Shown here one piece after another: positions 44,435 through 53,640 of a stretch of 64,000 bases of DNA (its first letter is position 1; every line of letters begins with the position of its first letter). The notes below the pieces were generated by a model. The model searched no databases, had not been told where the DNA came from, and saw nothing but the letters and a program-made list of their open reading frames with translations. Origin of the DNA: JAYEHK01 sp034659475 (GTDB lineage: Bacteria; Bacillota; Syntrophomonadia; Syntrophomonadales; Syntrophomonadaceae). Position numbers and translations under genes: made by a program. The stretch spans positions 1 to 64,000 of the forward strand of contig JAYEHK010000155.1 of the NCBI GenBank assembly GCA_034659475.1. Direction: 5' to 3'.

Positions 44435-46540
44435 TTAGACGAGTTCAAAATCGATCTGGGCTGCGTCTACGTCGACGCGTACCAGTTGAACGCGCACCTC
44501 ATCACCGATAGAATAACGCATGCCTGTGTGGGTACCGATGAGGGTCATGGCTTTATCGTTGAATTCGTAATAGTCATCTGCAATGGTGGAGATATGAACC
44601 AGTCCTTCAACCGTATTGGGCAGTTCGACAAAGAATCCAAAAGGCTGTACAGATGAAATTCTTGCGTCAAAGTCCTCCCCGACAAACTGCTCCATGTAGC
44701 GGGCTTTTTTTAGACCAATCAATTCACGTTCGGCTTCTTCTGCTTTGGTCTCCTGCACGCTTGATTGTTCGCCGTATTTGCCCATCCTTTTCTCCAGCGC
44801 CGCTCTCTTCTTCCCGTTCATCTGTCCGTCTAACAGGATAGACAATACACGATGGACGATGAGATCCGGATAGCGCCGAATGGGACTGGTAAAGTGGCAG
44901 TAGTATTTTGACCCTAATCCGAAATGTCCCAGTTCCTGGGGCATATATCGGGCATGTTTCATGGAACGCAAAACCATCAGCGAGATGACGGTTTCCTGGG
45001 GCGTTCCTTTGATGTCATTTAATAGCTTTTGAAAGGTATAGGATTCAACCTGATTTCCCTGAATCTTGTGTCCAAAAACGCCCAGAACTCTGTTGAGTTT
45101 CTCCAGTGATTCCCCGGCTGGTTTTTCGTGGACCCGATAAAGGGTAGGGATTTCTGCCCAATACAGGTGTTCTGCCACGGTTTCATTGGCTTTGATCATG
45201 AAGTCCTCAATGAGCATTTCACCAACACCACGTTCAAATTTTTTGATTTCAATCGGGAAACTGTTTTCATCAACAATAACCTTTGATTCGGGAAAGTCAA
45301 AATCCAATGCCCCTCTGGCAGTACGTTCACTGCGGAGGATGTCGGCAAGTTCCTTCATCATCAGGAAGTCATCGACCAGATCAGCATAGCGTTCTTTGGT
45401 TGCCTGATCATTGTCGGTAATGATTTTATTGACGGCTGTATAGGTCATGCGTTCATTTACATGGATGACAGACTTAAATATATCATAGCTGGTCACTTTA
45501 CCGGTGCGGTCAATGTCCATCATACAGGTCATGGCCTGACGATCCTGTTGCGCGTTCAAACTGCAGACATCATTGGATAGTTCCTTGGGCAGCATGGGGA
45601 GTACCTTGTCAATCAAGTAGACCGAGGTCGCTCTTTCCAACGCTTCTTTATCCAACTTGCTGTCTTCACGTACATAATAAGATACATCAGCTATATGAAC
45701 ACCCAAACGATAGCCATTATCCAGTTTCTCAATAGACACTGCATCATCGAGATCCTTGGCATCTTCTCCATCGATGGTGACCATGCGCAGATCTCGCAGG
45801 TCTCTGCGTTTTGCAATCTCTTCATCGCTCACCGGTTGGGCCACTCGTTTGGCTTCCTCAATGACTGCACCCGGGAAATGGGTCCGCAGGCCGTGTTTTT
45901 TGATCACAATCTCGACATCCACCCCTGGATTGCCTCGTTTGCCAAATACCTCGGTAATCTTTCCTTCGGGGTAGCGGTCTTTGGCGGGGAAATTGGTGAT
46001 GGTTACAAGCACCTTGTCTCCATTGGTGACCTTTAGCTTTGGGCTGGTTTTGACATTGATCGGATAGATCTGCCGGGCATCCAGCGGAATAACCTGGGCC
46101 GCGTGTTTTCCTTTTTCGAAGGTGCCTACCAGTTCTTTGTTGGCCCGGGTGATCACCCGTATCACTTCTCCTTCGGGACGCTGGTCACCGGATGCTTTTT
46201 GATGAAGCCGGGTCATGACTTTATCGCCGTGCATGGCTCCATTTAGATCTCGGCCGTAGACAAAAATCTCTGGGGAAGCCGGATCATCAGGGAGCAGAAT
46301 GCCATATCCCCGTTGACTGAGCTTAATCATCCCTTTGAATATATTCATCATTTCCGGCAGACCGTATTTATCCTTGCGGGTTCGAACAATCTCGCCTTCC
46401 TTTTCGAGTTTCCCCATGATTTTACTAAAATTTAATTCGGCTTCCCAATCCAGTTCAAATGCTTGTACCAGTTCATTATATGCCATGGGGCGATAGCTGG
46501 CCTGTCGCATATAGTCCAGAACACTTTCTGTATCTATCAT
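44435..46540 (-). CDS. rnr: ribonuclease R
   Basis: 701 residues, standard size. An N-terminal winged helix (1-60) and cold-shock domains (about 65-220) precede the RNB nuclease domain with DGEDAKDLDDAVSIEKL (about 253-269, metal-binding aspartates), and a C-terminal S1 domain (about 622-701) begins GEDFDARISSVQPFGFFVEL. It is a 3'-5' exonuclease that degrades structured RNA and partners SmpB/tmRNA in removing defective mRNA. ATG with AGGAGGTG about 5 nt upstream. Confidence 0.96.
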   Translation of the reverse strand: MIDTESVLDYMRQASYRPMAYNELVQAFELDWEAELNFSKIMGKLEKEGEIVRTRKDKYGLPEMMNIFKGMIKLSQRGYGILLPDDPASPEIFVYGRDLNGAMHGDKVMTRLHQKASGDQRPEGEVIRVITRANKELVGTFEKGKHAAQVIPLDARQIYPINVKTSPKLKVTNGDKVLVTITNFPAKDRYPEGKITEVFGKRGNPGVDVEIVIKKHGLRTHFPGAVIEEAKRVAQPVSDEEIAKRRDLRDLRMVTIDGEDAKDLDDAVSIEKLDNGYRLGVHIADVSYYVREDSKLDKEALERATSVYLIDKVLPMLPKELSNDVCSLNAQQDRQAMTCMMDIDRTGKVTSYDIFKSVIHVNERMTYTAVNKIITDNDQATKERYADLVDDFLMMKELADILRSERTARGALDFDFPESKVIVDENSFPIEIKKFERGVGEMLIEDFMIKANETVAEHLYWAEIPTLYRVHEKPAGESLEKLNRVLGVFGHKIQGNQVESYTFQKLLNDIKGTPQETVISLMVLRSMKHARYMPQELGHFGLGSKYYCHFTSPIRRYPDLIVHRVLSILLDGQMNGKKRAALEKRMGKYGEQSSVQETKAEEAERELIGLKKARYMEQFVGEDFDARISSVQPFGFFVELPNTVEGLVHISTIADDYYEFNDKAMTLIGTHTGMRYSIGDEVRVQLVRVDVDAAQIDFELV

Positions 46541-46618
46541 TCTTCACCTCCTGTTCATGTCAATCCTTACACATGAACATGTTTACCTTTAGTATTCCCG
46601 CTTTTGCAGCATTTTTTT

Positions 46619-47170
46619 CTATAAACCAAGCGTCGGAGCGATTTTTTTCATACTTTCCAGCGAGATCGTCATGAATTCTTCCAGTTCCAGTCCCAGCTCT
46701 GTGCAGGTCTGCATCTGTTCCCGGTTGGCACCTCTGGCAAAGGATTTTTCTTTAAACTTTTTTTTCAGAGATTTTAACTGTACGCCCTCTAATGACTTAT
46801 CCGGTCGCACCATCGCTGCTGCGGTAATAAAACCAGAAATAGGATCCGCAGCATAGAGAACCTTGTCCAACATAGACTCGCGCGGCAAACCATGCGCCCC
46901 GTTATGTACCTTGACCGCATAGACGATATCAGCTTCCACCCCATTGTCCTCAAGGATCTGTGCCCCCACCAGGGAGTGCTCTGCCAGATCATCCCCGATT
47001 TCATCATAGTCTATATCATGTAGAAGTCCTGCCAGACCATACTTCTCCACGTCTTTTCCCAATCTTTCTGCCAGCCCTCTCATGATCGCCTCAACAGCCA
47101 GTGAGTGATGGACAAGATTTTCATTGGTTAGATGCTGGTTTAATAACGTAAGTGCCTCTACTCGTTGCAT
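46619..47170 (-). CDS. HD-domain hydrolase
   Basis: 183 residues. HD motifs: HHSLAVEAIM (about 21-30), the HD pair in GLLHDIDYDEIG (about 48-59), EHSLVGAQIL (about 64-73) and VHNGAHG (about 88-94). This matches small phosphohydrolases of the YedJ/HDIG type; substrates are unknown. ATG with AAAGGAG about 8 nt upstream. It is 78 bp before rnr on the same strand and may share its transcript. Confidence 0.85.
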   Translation of the reverse strand: MQRVEALTLLNQHLTNENLVHHSLAVEAIMRGLAERLGKDVEKYGLAGLLHDIDYDEIGDDLAEHSLVGAQILEDNGVEADIVYAVKVHNGAHGLPRESMLDKVLYAADPISGFITAAAMVRPDKSLEGVQLKSLKKKFKEKSFARGANREQMQTCTELGLELEEFMTISLESMKKIAPTLGL

Positions 47171-47204
47171 GTTGTAAGCTCCTTTCTATTTATAAACATT
47201 TGAT

Positions 47205-47482
47205 TCCCCTGCAAAAACCCCCAATATTTCTGTTTGGATGTATAAATATTCTGGAAGCGTTGGCGGAGCATGGGAGCAACACTCTGCGAAGACGAACGGA
47301 AAAAGGGGGCGAGCCCCACGGACGGGGCGAGAGGGCATCTGAACATGGACGTGAATTTGTCCTGTACCCCTTTTTCCGTTCGTCGAGTAGTTAGTGTTGC
47401 CCCATGCGGAGACTGCTGTAAGAATATTTATACATCCAAACTCACTAATATGACTTTCCGCAGGGGAATCACATTTGAATTA
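47205..47482. repeat. long imperfect inverted repeat (MITE-like or structured RNA)
   Basis: Blocks in the left half recur in inverted order in the right half: ATTTGATTCCCCTGC, GTTTGGATGTATAAATATTCT, GCATGGG..CAACACT and GACGAACGGAAAAAGGGG. The arms are about 110 nt and the loop about 60 nt. No reading frame of note is inside. Confidence 0.6.
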
Positions 47483-47640
47483 AAAGCATGATCTCATTGT
47501 AGGCTTCTCCTAGAAATGGTAACCCATTAGGCGAAAATTAGCAAAATATTGCAGCCAAATCAATTTTCTTACTCCCCCCCACACCCAAAGGAAACAATCC
47601 CATATAGAAATAGATTAAGCGTATTGCATTTTATTTATGA

Positions 47641-47672
47641 ATGAGACAAAATGAAACGCCCCCCTGTCTCAT
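47641..47672. repeat. variable-stem hairpin, GAAACGCCCCC core
   Basis: ATGAGACA/TGTCTCAT, a perfect 8-bp stem, around AAATGAAACGCCCCCC. Confidence 0.55.
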
Positions 47673-47695
47673 ATTTTCGTACTAACCACTTCAAC

Positions 47696-47735
47696 GTTCC
47701 AACTGTCCAACTAACCAACTTTCCAACTAATAACT
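47696..47735. repeat. CCAACT-type interspersed repeat, copy 1
   Basis: Four tandem 8-mers of the form CCAACTNN, with related copies at about 53453-53490 and 57768-57800. Confidence 0.5.
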
Positions 47736-47761
47736 CCGCTTATACTCAACCTATTTTCTTA

Positions 47762-50700
47762 CTACCCCTTAGGTCTCAACTGGCAGTGCTTCTTTCCCCG
47801 ATACAGATAGTAAAGAGAAGGAATCAATACCAGCGTAAGCATGGTTGAGTATAGTAATCCCCCGGCAATACATGTCGCCAGTGGCTTGAATAATAGATTA
47901 TTCCCCAGTGCCAATGGCATTAAACCCAGAAACGACGTTCCGGCTGTAAGCAGAATGGGTCGTAAACGCTGGGCTCCTGCCTCTTGTATGGCATCCTGCA
48001 GATTCATCCCGTCACGCATCTTCTGCTCCATAAACTCCACCAGAATAACCCCATTCCTGACAACCACCCCGGCCAGACTGATGACCCCCATCAGGGACAT
48101 AAATCCCAGTGCGGTACGGGTCATAAACAGGCTGTACAGTGCACCGGAACTGCTTAGTAATACGGTAGTCATGATCAACAAGGCCAGTACTAAGGAGTTA
48201 AACTGTACTGCCATGACCATAAGAATGAGCAGTATGACAACCATAAAGATCTTGCCAATCTCAATAAAGACTTCATTACGCGCTTCATTTTCGCCGGCAA
48301 ACTCAAAACTAAAACCCGGGTAATCGCTGACTGCTTCTTCAACCTCGGAAGCGACTGCGGCTTGAATTTGATCGGCTGTGGTTTTACCATCCAGATAAGC
48401 CCGAATCGTATTGCTGCGTTGATAATTGTCATGCGAAATTCTTTCAAATTCCAGATCTGTTACTGGGTAACCAACCGTATCCAGCGCTACTGGATGCCTG
48501 ATTTCATTAAACAATGTGATTCTAGAGAAGTCCTGACTTAACCCCTTCATTTCGCCCTGATATTTTAATCGAACATCCATTAATTGGGTCCCATCATCCC
48601 ACTCTCCAATCTTCAGACCTTCGCCATGCAGGCGCAGAGCCTCACTCACTTCCTGTCGGTTGACCTTATGCATATGCATGGCCTGACGCTGAGGCATAAA
48701 AACCAGCGCAGGCACAGATTGTCCCAGATTGTCATTGACACTCAAAACCCCAGGTTGGGATAGGAGCAGCTGGCGCATCCTATCGCTTACGTCCTGTAAG
48801 TCATCCAGCGAATCACCGGTAACTTTAATCGCCAATGGCGCCCCTGTCGGCGGTCCCGATTCAACCACGGAAAGTGTAAATCGGGCAAGGGGAAATGTTT
48901 TATCCAGTTCGTGACTTAACTCGTCTTTGACCTGACGTGCCTTTTCTTTTTCCCGATCTACAAACACCAGCATATTGGCACTATTGGGTCCAACGGGACC
49001 GGCACTGCTCATCCCAAATATTCGCGGCACTGATGTCGCGTAATACGTGTTCACCTCTCTGATGCCTGGCTTTTGCCGTATGTAGTTTTCAATCTCATCA
49101 ACAGTCTCCATGGTCGATTTCAGTGAACTGGACTGGGGCAGTTCGATCTCTGCAAAGATCTCCTCCCTGTCTACGTCGGGGAAATATTCAAGCGGTATGA
49201 ACGGAATCAGCGCATAAGCCAACAGGCTAAGCACCAAACAGCATACTGCAGAACGCCAGGGATGATGAATGATTCGGGGCAGTAGATGGACTGCGTAATA
49301 TGCCTGCCATCGGCTGATAGGCTGATCCAGCCAACCGCTTTTCCGATTCTGATTTCCCTTTTGCAAGCACTGCTCCAAAACATAGCGATACACCGGGGTA
49401 ACAAACAGGGCTGCCAGCGTTGATGCTATGATCGTTGCAACGATAACAACCGGCAATGGGCGGATAAAACCACCCGATCCTCCTGATAACAAACACAATG
49501 GCAGAAAGGTAAAGATTACGATCAGGGTAGAAGTAATAACCGAAGTGGCAACTCCTCGCGTCCCCTTTAAGATGGATTCACGAACCCCAAGACCCTGTAT
49601 ACGGTAACGGGTAATATTCTCATTCACCACAATGGCATCATCAACCAGGATACCTAAAACGATAATAAAGGCGATCAAGGTGATCTGGTTCATATCCACC
49701 CCTGCCAATGGAAGCATGATAATGCCGCCGCATAAGGCCAGGGGAATGGTTAATGCGACCCCCACAGAGGTATAGCGGTTTAACCCTGCCGAGGAAACCA
49801 GCGCTACGCATAACATGGCCAATAAAAACGCAATCCCCAGATCATGAAACATTTTTGTTATCGGGTCGGCCTGGGTGTAAATCTGAACGATCTCAACCCC
49901 TGCCGGCAGCACCTTTTCCATCTGCTCTATAAGGCTGGAAATATCCCGATCCACCTTCAGCAGATCTACATCCGAGCTGGCAAAAAAGCTAACCGAGACA
50001 GCCGGTTTACCCTGGTAGGTTACCCTCTCTCCATCAGGTGCAGGCGTTTCGGTTACCGAGGCAATATCACCCACCCGCAGCACAGTATTTCCATCACCAG
50101 CAGATAACGGCAGATCAAGCAGATCTGCTGCATCTACTGTCTGATCCAGCGCCCATCGGTACACCACACCATCCATATCCCACTTCCCCGGCGGCGCGGG
50201 TCTGATTTCTGTTTGTAGCTGGCGGATAAGCTGTGAGGGTGAAAGCCCTGCAGCAGCCATGCGAGCTGGATCTGCTTCCAATAAGACTTCATGCGCTTGC
50301 AATCCCTGTATATGCACCTGTGATACACCAGGCAACTGACGAAAAGCAATCTCCCATTTTTCCAGAAAAGCATCCAATTGAGTCAGATCACCCTCCTGTT
50401 CAGCGACCAACTGGTAGATGGAAACCCCCTGCATCCGCAGGTCACTGTCCATGGAAGGCAACTGAACGCCATCAGGAAACTCCGCCGTTGCCTGACTCAT
50501 CTTTTGCTGCACCTGGTTCCAAAGTTTTTCTTTATCCCGGGTTGATTTTGCAGTGACTGTAATGACGGATACCCCCGCCTGTGAATTGGAGGTGATCTCC
50601 TCTATTCCGCTTACGGCAGCAATGGATTCTTCTAATTTCCCTGTCACATACTGTTCGACCTGACGGGCAGTTGCCCCCGGATACACGGTTGTAATAATTG

Positions 50701-50827
50701 CTACTGGATGGTCAATTACAGGAACCTCTCTCCGCGGCAGCTGATACAGGGTAATCAACCCCATGGCAATCACCAGCATAACCGCCAGCCATACGATCAG
50801 CCGACGCTTCAATACTTGTTCCAGCAT
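47762..50827 (-). CDS. RND (HAE1/AcrB-like) efflux permease
   Basis: 1021 residues, normal for AcrB-type pumps. Twelve membrane helices are predicted, one after the N-terminus (LIVWLAVMLVIAMGLITLYQL, about 8-28) and groups near 330-480 and 840-1010. Two large extracytoplasmic loops lie at about 35-325 and 555-840. The proton-relay acidic pair is in GILVDDAIVVNEN (about 392-404). It exports drugs or lipids using the proton gradient. The membrane-fusion partner gene is 3 bp upstream. No outer-membrane factor is present, as expected for a one-membrane cell. Confidence 0.92.
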   Translation of the reverse strand: MLEQVLKRRLIVWLAVMLVIAMGLITLYQLPRREVPVIDHPVAIITTVYPGATARQVEQYVTGKLEESIAAVSGIEEITSNSQAGVSVITVTAKSTRDKEKLWNQVQQKMSQATAEFPDGVQLPSMDSDLRMQGVSIYQLVAEQEGDLTQLDAFLEKWEIAFRQLPGVSQVHIQGLQAHEVLLEADPARMAAAGLSPSQLIRQLQTEIRPAPPGKWDMDGVVYRWALDQTVDAADLLDLPLSAGDGNTVLRVGDIASVTETPAPDGERVTYQGKPAVSVSFFASSDVDLLKVDRDISSLIEQMEKVLPAGVEIVQIYTQADPITKMFHDLGIAFLLAMLCVALVSSAGLNRYTSVGVALTIPLALCGGIIMLPLAGVDMNQITLIAFIIVLGILVDDAIVVNENITRYRIQGLGVRESILKGTRGVATSVITSTLIVIFTFLPLCLLSGGSGGFIRPLPVVIVATIIASTLAALFVTPVYRYVLEQCLQKGNQNRKSGWLDQPISRWQAYYAVHLLPRIIHHPWRSAVCCLVLSLLAYALIPFIPLEYFPDVDREEIFAEIELPQSSSLKSTMETVDEIENYIRQKPGIREVNTYYATSVPRIFGMSSAGPVGPNSANMLVFVDREKEKARQVKDELSHELDKTFPLARFTLSVVESGPPTGAPLAIKVTGDSLDDLQDVSDRMRQLLLSQPGVLSVNDNLGQSVPALVFMPQRQAMHMHKVNRQEVSEALRLHGEGLKIGEWDDGTQLMDVRLKYQGEMKGLSQDFSRITLFNEIRHPVALDTVGYPVTDLEFERISHDNYQRSNTIRAYLDGKTTADQIQAAVASEVEEAVSDYPGFSFEFAGENEARNEVFIEIGKIFMVVILLILMVMAVQFNSLVLALLIMTTVLLSSSGALYSLFMTRTALGFMSLMGVISLAGVVVRNGVILVEFMEQKMRDGMNLQDAIQEAGAQRLRPILLTAGTSFLGLMPLALGNNLLFKPLATCIAGGLLYSTMLTLVLIPSLYYLYRGKKHCQLRPKG

Positions 50828-50830
50828 AGA

Positions 50831-51931
50831 TTAAAGACCTTCCTTTACGATAACTGCTTCCCCATCCCGCAGACGGTGCAGTCCACCCGTTACAACAAGA
50901 CTTCCTTCGTCTACCCCTGATACCACTACCCTTGACCCTTCCGCTGCGCCTAATGCTACCTTCTGTCGATAGGCTTTTTGATCCTTAATTACATATACAT
51001 AGGGATCTTCACCCCCGCCAATCGCTTCTATTGGCACCAACACCTTTGCGTCGCTTTCCAGCAAGAACTTTACCTCTGCAAAAGAACCCGGGCTCCAGTC
51101 CAGTTCAGGATTATCCACCCGTATTTTAATGACAATTCTTTCTGTTCCTGGCTGTGAAACTGTGTTTATGTTCTCAATCATCGCCAGTCTAACCTCTCCC
51201 CGATATTCCACCTGCAGGCTGTCCCCTTCCTGCCATCCGTTCATTTCCTCCCGAGGAACCGCCAGATCCATAACGAGATGATCCCGCTTGCCAGCTCTGA
51301 ATACCATTTGTCCTGCATTGACGTACTGTCCTATTTGCACCATATTCTCTGCCAGCCAGAGGGTATCATCCGCCTTTAACGCAGCATTATCTATATTCAG
51401 ACGGCTCTCTTCTTGTCTGACCAATGCTTGGTCAAGCCGAAGCTGGGTCTGGTTCATATCGTTTGCCAGCAATGCTAAATCCAGCTCCATTTGTTGCAAC
51501 GCGTCTTGTGATATGGCGCCCTCTTCAAAAAGCAGTTGCTGTTTGGCAATCGTTCCCTGGTCCTTTTGATGGCTTTCCTTTACTTTTTCATATTGAAGCT
51601 GCGCCAGGGCCACCTCCTGATCAGCACTTTCCATCGCCAGAGAAGTCGTCTGGTTTTCAATTAGGACCAGGGTATCTCCATTCATCACCTTATCCCCTGC
51701 CTGATGATAAAAATGGCGTACATATCCGGGCATCTGGGCACAGATATACTGCTCTTCATCAAGCTCCATTACCACGTCATAAACCTTTTTCACCGATATT
51801 TCCTGTTTCTTTACTTTCTCAACGGTTACCGTCGGTCGCATATCATTACTCGCTGCCTCCTGGCCTGGTGCACAACCTCCTGCGCAGAGCAAAAGCAGCA
51901 CAACTGCCAGAACCCCTATTCTCGTTTGCAT
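50831..51931 (-). CDS. RND-pump adaptor (membrane fusion) lipoprotein
   Basis: 366 residues with a lipoprotein signal (MQTRIGVLAVVLLLLCAGGC, lipobox cysteine about 20). The order is a biotinyl-lipoyl-like half (PGYVRHFYHQAGDKVMNGDTLVLIEN, about 68-93), a coiled-coil hairpin (about 95-180), the second lipoyl half, a beta-barrel (about 205-290) and a membrane-proximal domain. HlyD/AcrA type. It links to the downstream permease. ATG with GGGAGG about 6 nt upstream. Confidence 0.92.
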   Translation of the reverse strand: MQTRIGVLAVVLLLLCAGGCAPGQEAASNDMRPTVTVEKVKKQEISVKKVYDVVMELDEEQYICAQMPGYVRHFYHQAGDKVMNGDTLVLIENQTTSLAMESADQEVALAQLQYEKVKESHQKDQGTIAKQQLLFEEGAISQDALQQMELDLALLANDMNQTQLRLDQALVRQEESRLNIDNAALKADDTLWLAENMVQIGQYVNAGQMVFRAGKRDHLVMDLAVPREEMNGWQEGDSLQVEYRGEVRLAMIENINTVSQPGTERIVIKIRVDNPELDWSPGSFAEVKFLLESDAKVLVPIEAIGGGEDPYVYVIKDQKAYRQKVALGAAEGSRVVVSGVDEGSLVVTGGLHRLRDGEAVIVKEGL

Positions 51932-52135
51932 TCTATTCCTCCCTAGGCCTTACGCCTCGCCTCTTCTTTCTTTTAAGAATACTATAAGTCAGTTAATAAG
52001 ATCTGCAAAGGTATATTTTGGTATTGTTCCGCACACTGCCTTTTTAAATCATCTCATCCAGGGGTATGCAAATTCATCAGCATTCAGAATTAACCATCAA
52101 TGGCCGCACGACACAACCACCGATGAAAATAAGTG

Positions 52136-52200
52136 AGGAGTGAGGCGTTAGGAGTCAGGCGCTATGCGCCAGGCATTGCCCTTACTCCTCACCCCTGACC
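52136..52200. repeat. imperfect palindrome with GGCGC/GCGCC hairpin
   Basis: GTGAGGAGTGAGGCGTTAGG...GGCGC-TAT-GCGCC...CCTTACTCCTCACCCC. A related unit lies at about 57632-57715. Confidence 0.5.
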
Positions 52201-52220
52201 CCTTACAAAAAAGGTCTGCG

Positions 52221-52344
52221 TCCTTAATCACGACCGAAAGGGAGTATCGGTTGTACCCGTAGTGTGCGAAAGTTCAGAAAGTCTGCGTCGTCAGCATCCT
52301 TAATAGTGACCGCAGGGAACATCAGTGGTACCCGTAAGGGTGCG
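52221..52344. repeat. two 48-bp imperfect direct repeats
   Basis: Units at 52221-52268 and 52297-52344 both open TCCTTAAT, share GACCG and TACCCGTA and end TGCG. They are about three quarters identical by eye. No gene was found in 51932-52504. Confidence 0.5.
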
Positions 52345-52395
52345 TCTATTAAAAAGCTATTTTCTAATTAATTACCATAGTGTATACATAGTCAA

Positions 52396-52430
52396 AAAGG
52401 CTCCCGCTATGCGGGAGCCTTTAGTTCTTT
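52396..52430 (-). terminator. intrinsic terminator after the esterase gene
   Basis: AAAGGCTCCCGC and GCGGGAGCCTTT form a 12-bp stem. Read on the minus strand the U-run is TTTTTGAC. Confidence 0.8.
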
Positions 52431-52504
52431 ATTATGTAATCCGTCTCATTCAATCCTTATATCTTCTTTAACCATTAGTTGTAAGCAGCACAGGTTTAAA
52501 GCCC

Positions 52505-53305
52505 TCACTCCTGACCCTTTTTCTTAATGATTCCATCATTGTTTTCCGCGCAAACCCTGGTCATAAACGCAACGATTTCAGCTGCTATTTTATCCTTTTC
52601 GGGCCCCATGGTGGCAACATGTTCAGACATCTCTAATTCTACTTTTTTAGCCTGAACGGCACCGATCTTTTCCATCAAAAAATCAGCACTTTTGGGATTT
52701 ACGGATTCATCTTTCAGAGACTGTATAACAAGAAGCGGCACCCTGATTTCACATAGTTCATCAACCAACCGATGTCGAAGGCTCAACATGCTTTGAAAGG
52801 CTTTCACCGGTATAACTTCATAAGCAAAACGGCCCTGATCAGCCAGTTCCCGCAGCTTTACAAGACCTTTTTTTAAAAAATACGGTTTAACAACCCGCAT
52901 CACAGGAGCAGATACGCTTAACAATGGATGATTGTTATATATAGGCGCATTTATGGTAACTATTCCATTAATTCCTTCGATTTGATCAGCAGCATGAAGC
53001 GCCAACAGTGCCCCCATAGAAAAGCCGACAACAAACACCCTGGCATAATTCTCACGAAGATAATTAACTTCTGTATTGACAGCTCCATACCAGTCTTCCC
53101 AGGTTGTATCCTTCAAATATTTCGGGTTTGAACCATGACCCGGTAGAAGCAATCCGCTTACAGAACATTGCGTCATTTCATGGACAAGCTTTGCCACCGG
53201 ATATACTTCTGAAGGGGAAGCGGTGAAACCATGAATAAATAGCAGTGCAATATCTTTGTTTCCTTGTAAAAAAAAAGGCTCGGCCTGCGGGTAAATGTAT
53301 ATCAT
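52505..53305 (-). CDS. alpha/beta hydrolase, carboxylesterase (Est30/YvaK-like)
   Basis: 266 residues from the ATG at 53305, after GGGAGG. The oxyanion segment is FIHGFTASPSEVYPV (about 20-34), the nucleophile elbow is VVGFSMGALLAL (Ser about 91), the acid is near QSLKDESVNP (Asp about 197) and the histidine is in SEHVATMG (about 227). It matches the secG-linked carboxylesterase of Bacilli and Clostridia, a cytoplasmic enzyme for short esters or monoglycerides. In many Firmicutes this gene lies between secG and rnr; here other genes have been inserted on both sides. Confidence 0.87.
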   Translation of the reverse strand: MIYIYPQAEPFFLQGNKDIALLFIHGFTASPSEVYPVAKLVHEMTQCSVSGLLLPGHGSNPKYLKDTTWEDWYGAVNTEVNYLRENYARVFVVGFSMGALLALHAADQIEGINGIVTINAPIYNNHPLLSVSAPVMRVVKPYFLKKGLVKLRELADQGRFAYEVIPVKAFQSMLSLRHRLVDELCEIRVPLLVIQSLKDESVNPKSADFLMEKIGAVQAKKVELEMSEHVATMGPEKDKIAAEIVAFMTRVCAENNDGIIKKKGQE

Positions 53306-53416
53306 GATTTCCTCCCTTATACTGTACACGATATTTTTCCTCTAAATCGTTACTATCATAATCCTAATTCAAAACTACTCTTCTATCTAGTGTTTTTGAA
53401 AAAATAAATTAATATG

Positions 53417-53549
53417 GTTACTACTCAGCCGTGTTAATCCGTGTCTATTCTTTCCAACTTACCAACTAACCAACTGACCAACTTTATGCCGCATAATCCG
53501 TCAACTGTCGAAACTTGAGTTATTATTTTGTCAATGGCTGAGTAGTAAC
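53417..53549. mobile_element. 133-bp MITE with 14-bp inverted ends and 8-bp target duplication
   Basis: Ends GTTACTACTCAGCC (53417-53430) and GGCTGAGTAGTAAC (53536-53549) are exact inverses. TTAATATG flanks the element directly on both sides (53409-53416, 53550-53557). The inside carries a CCAACTNN tandem run (about 53453-53490) and no coding frame. Confidence 0.8.
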
Positions 53550-53599
53550 TTAATATGAACCAGACAAATAAGCAATTTATTTTTTATTCCCAGAAAATA

Positions 53600-53632
53600 G
53601 AAAAAGCAGGTGGCTAAGCCACCTGCTTTTTA
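53600..53632 (-). terminator. intrinsic terminator of hppA
   Basis: AGCAGGTGGC and GCCACCTGCT form a 10-bp stem flanked by A-runs and T-runs on both strands. Confidence 0.88.
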
Positions 53633-53640
53633 AATACTAA

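Noticed and set aside
47690..47735. Possible CRISPR array
   Set aside because: The CCAACT units are 8-bp tandem repeats without spacers, and no cas genes are present.
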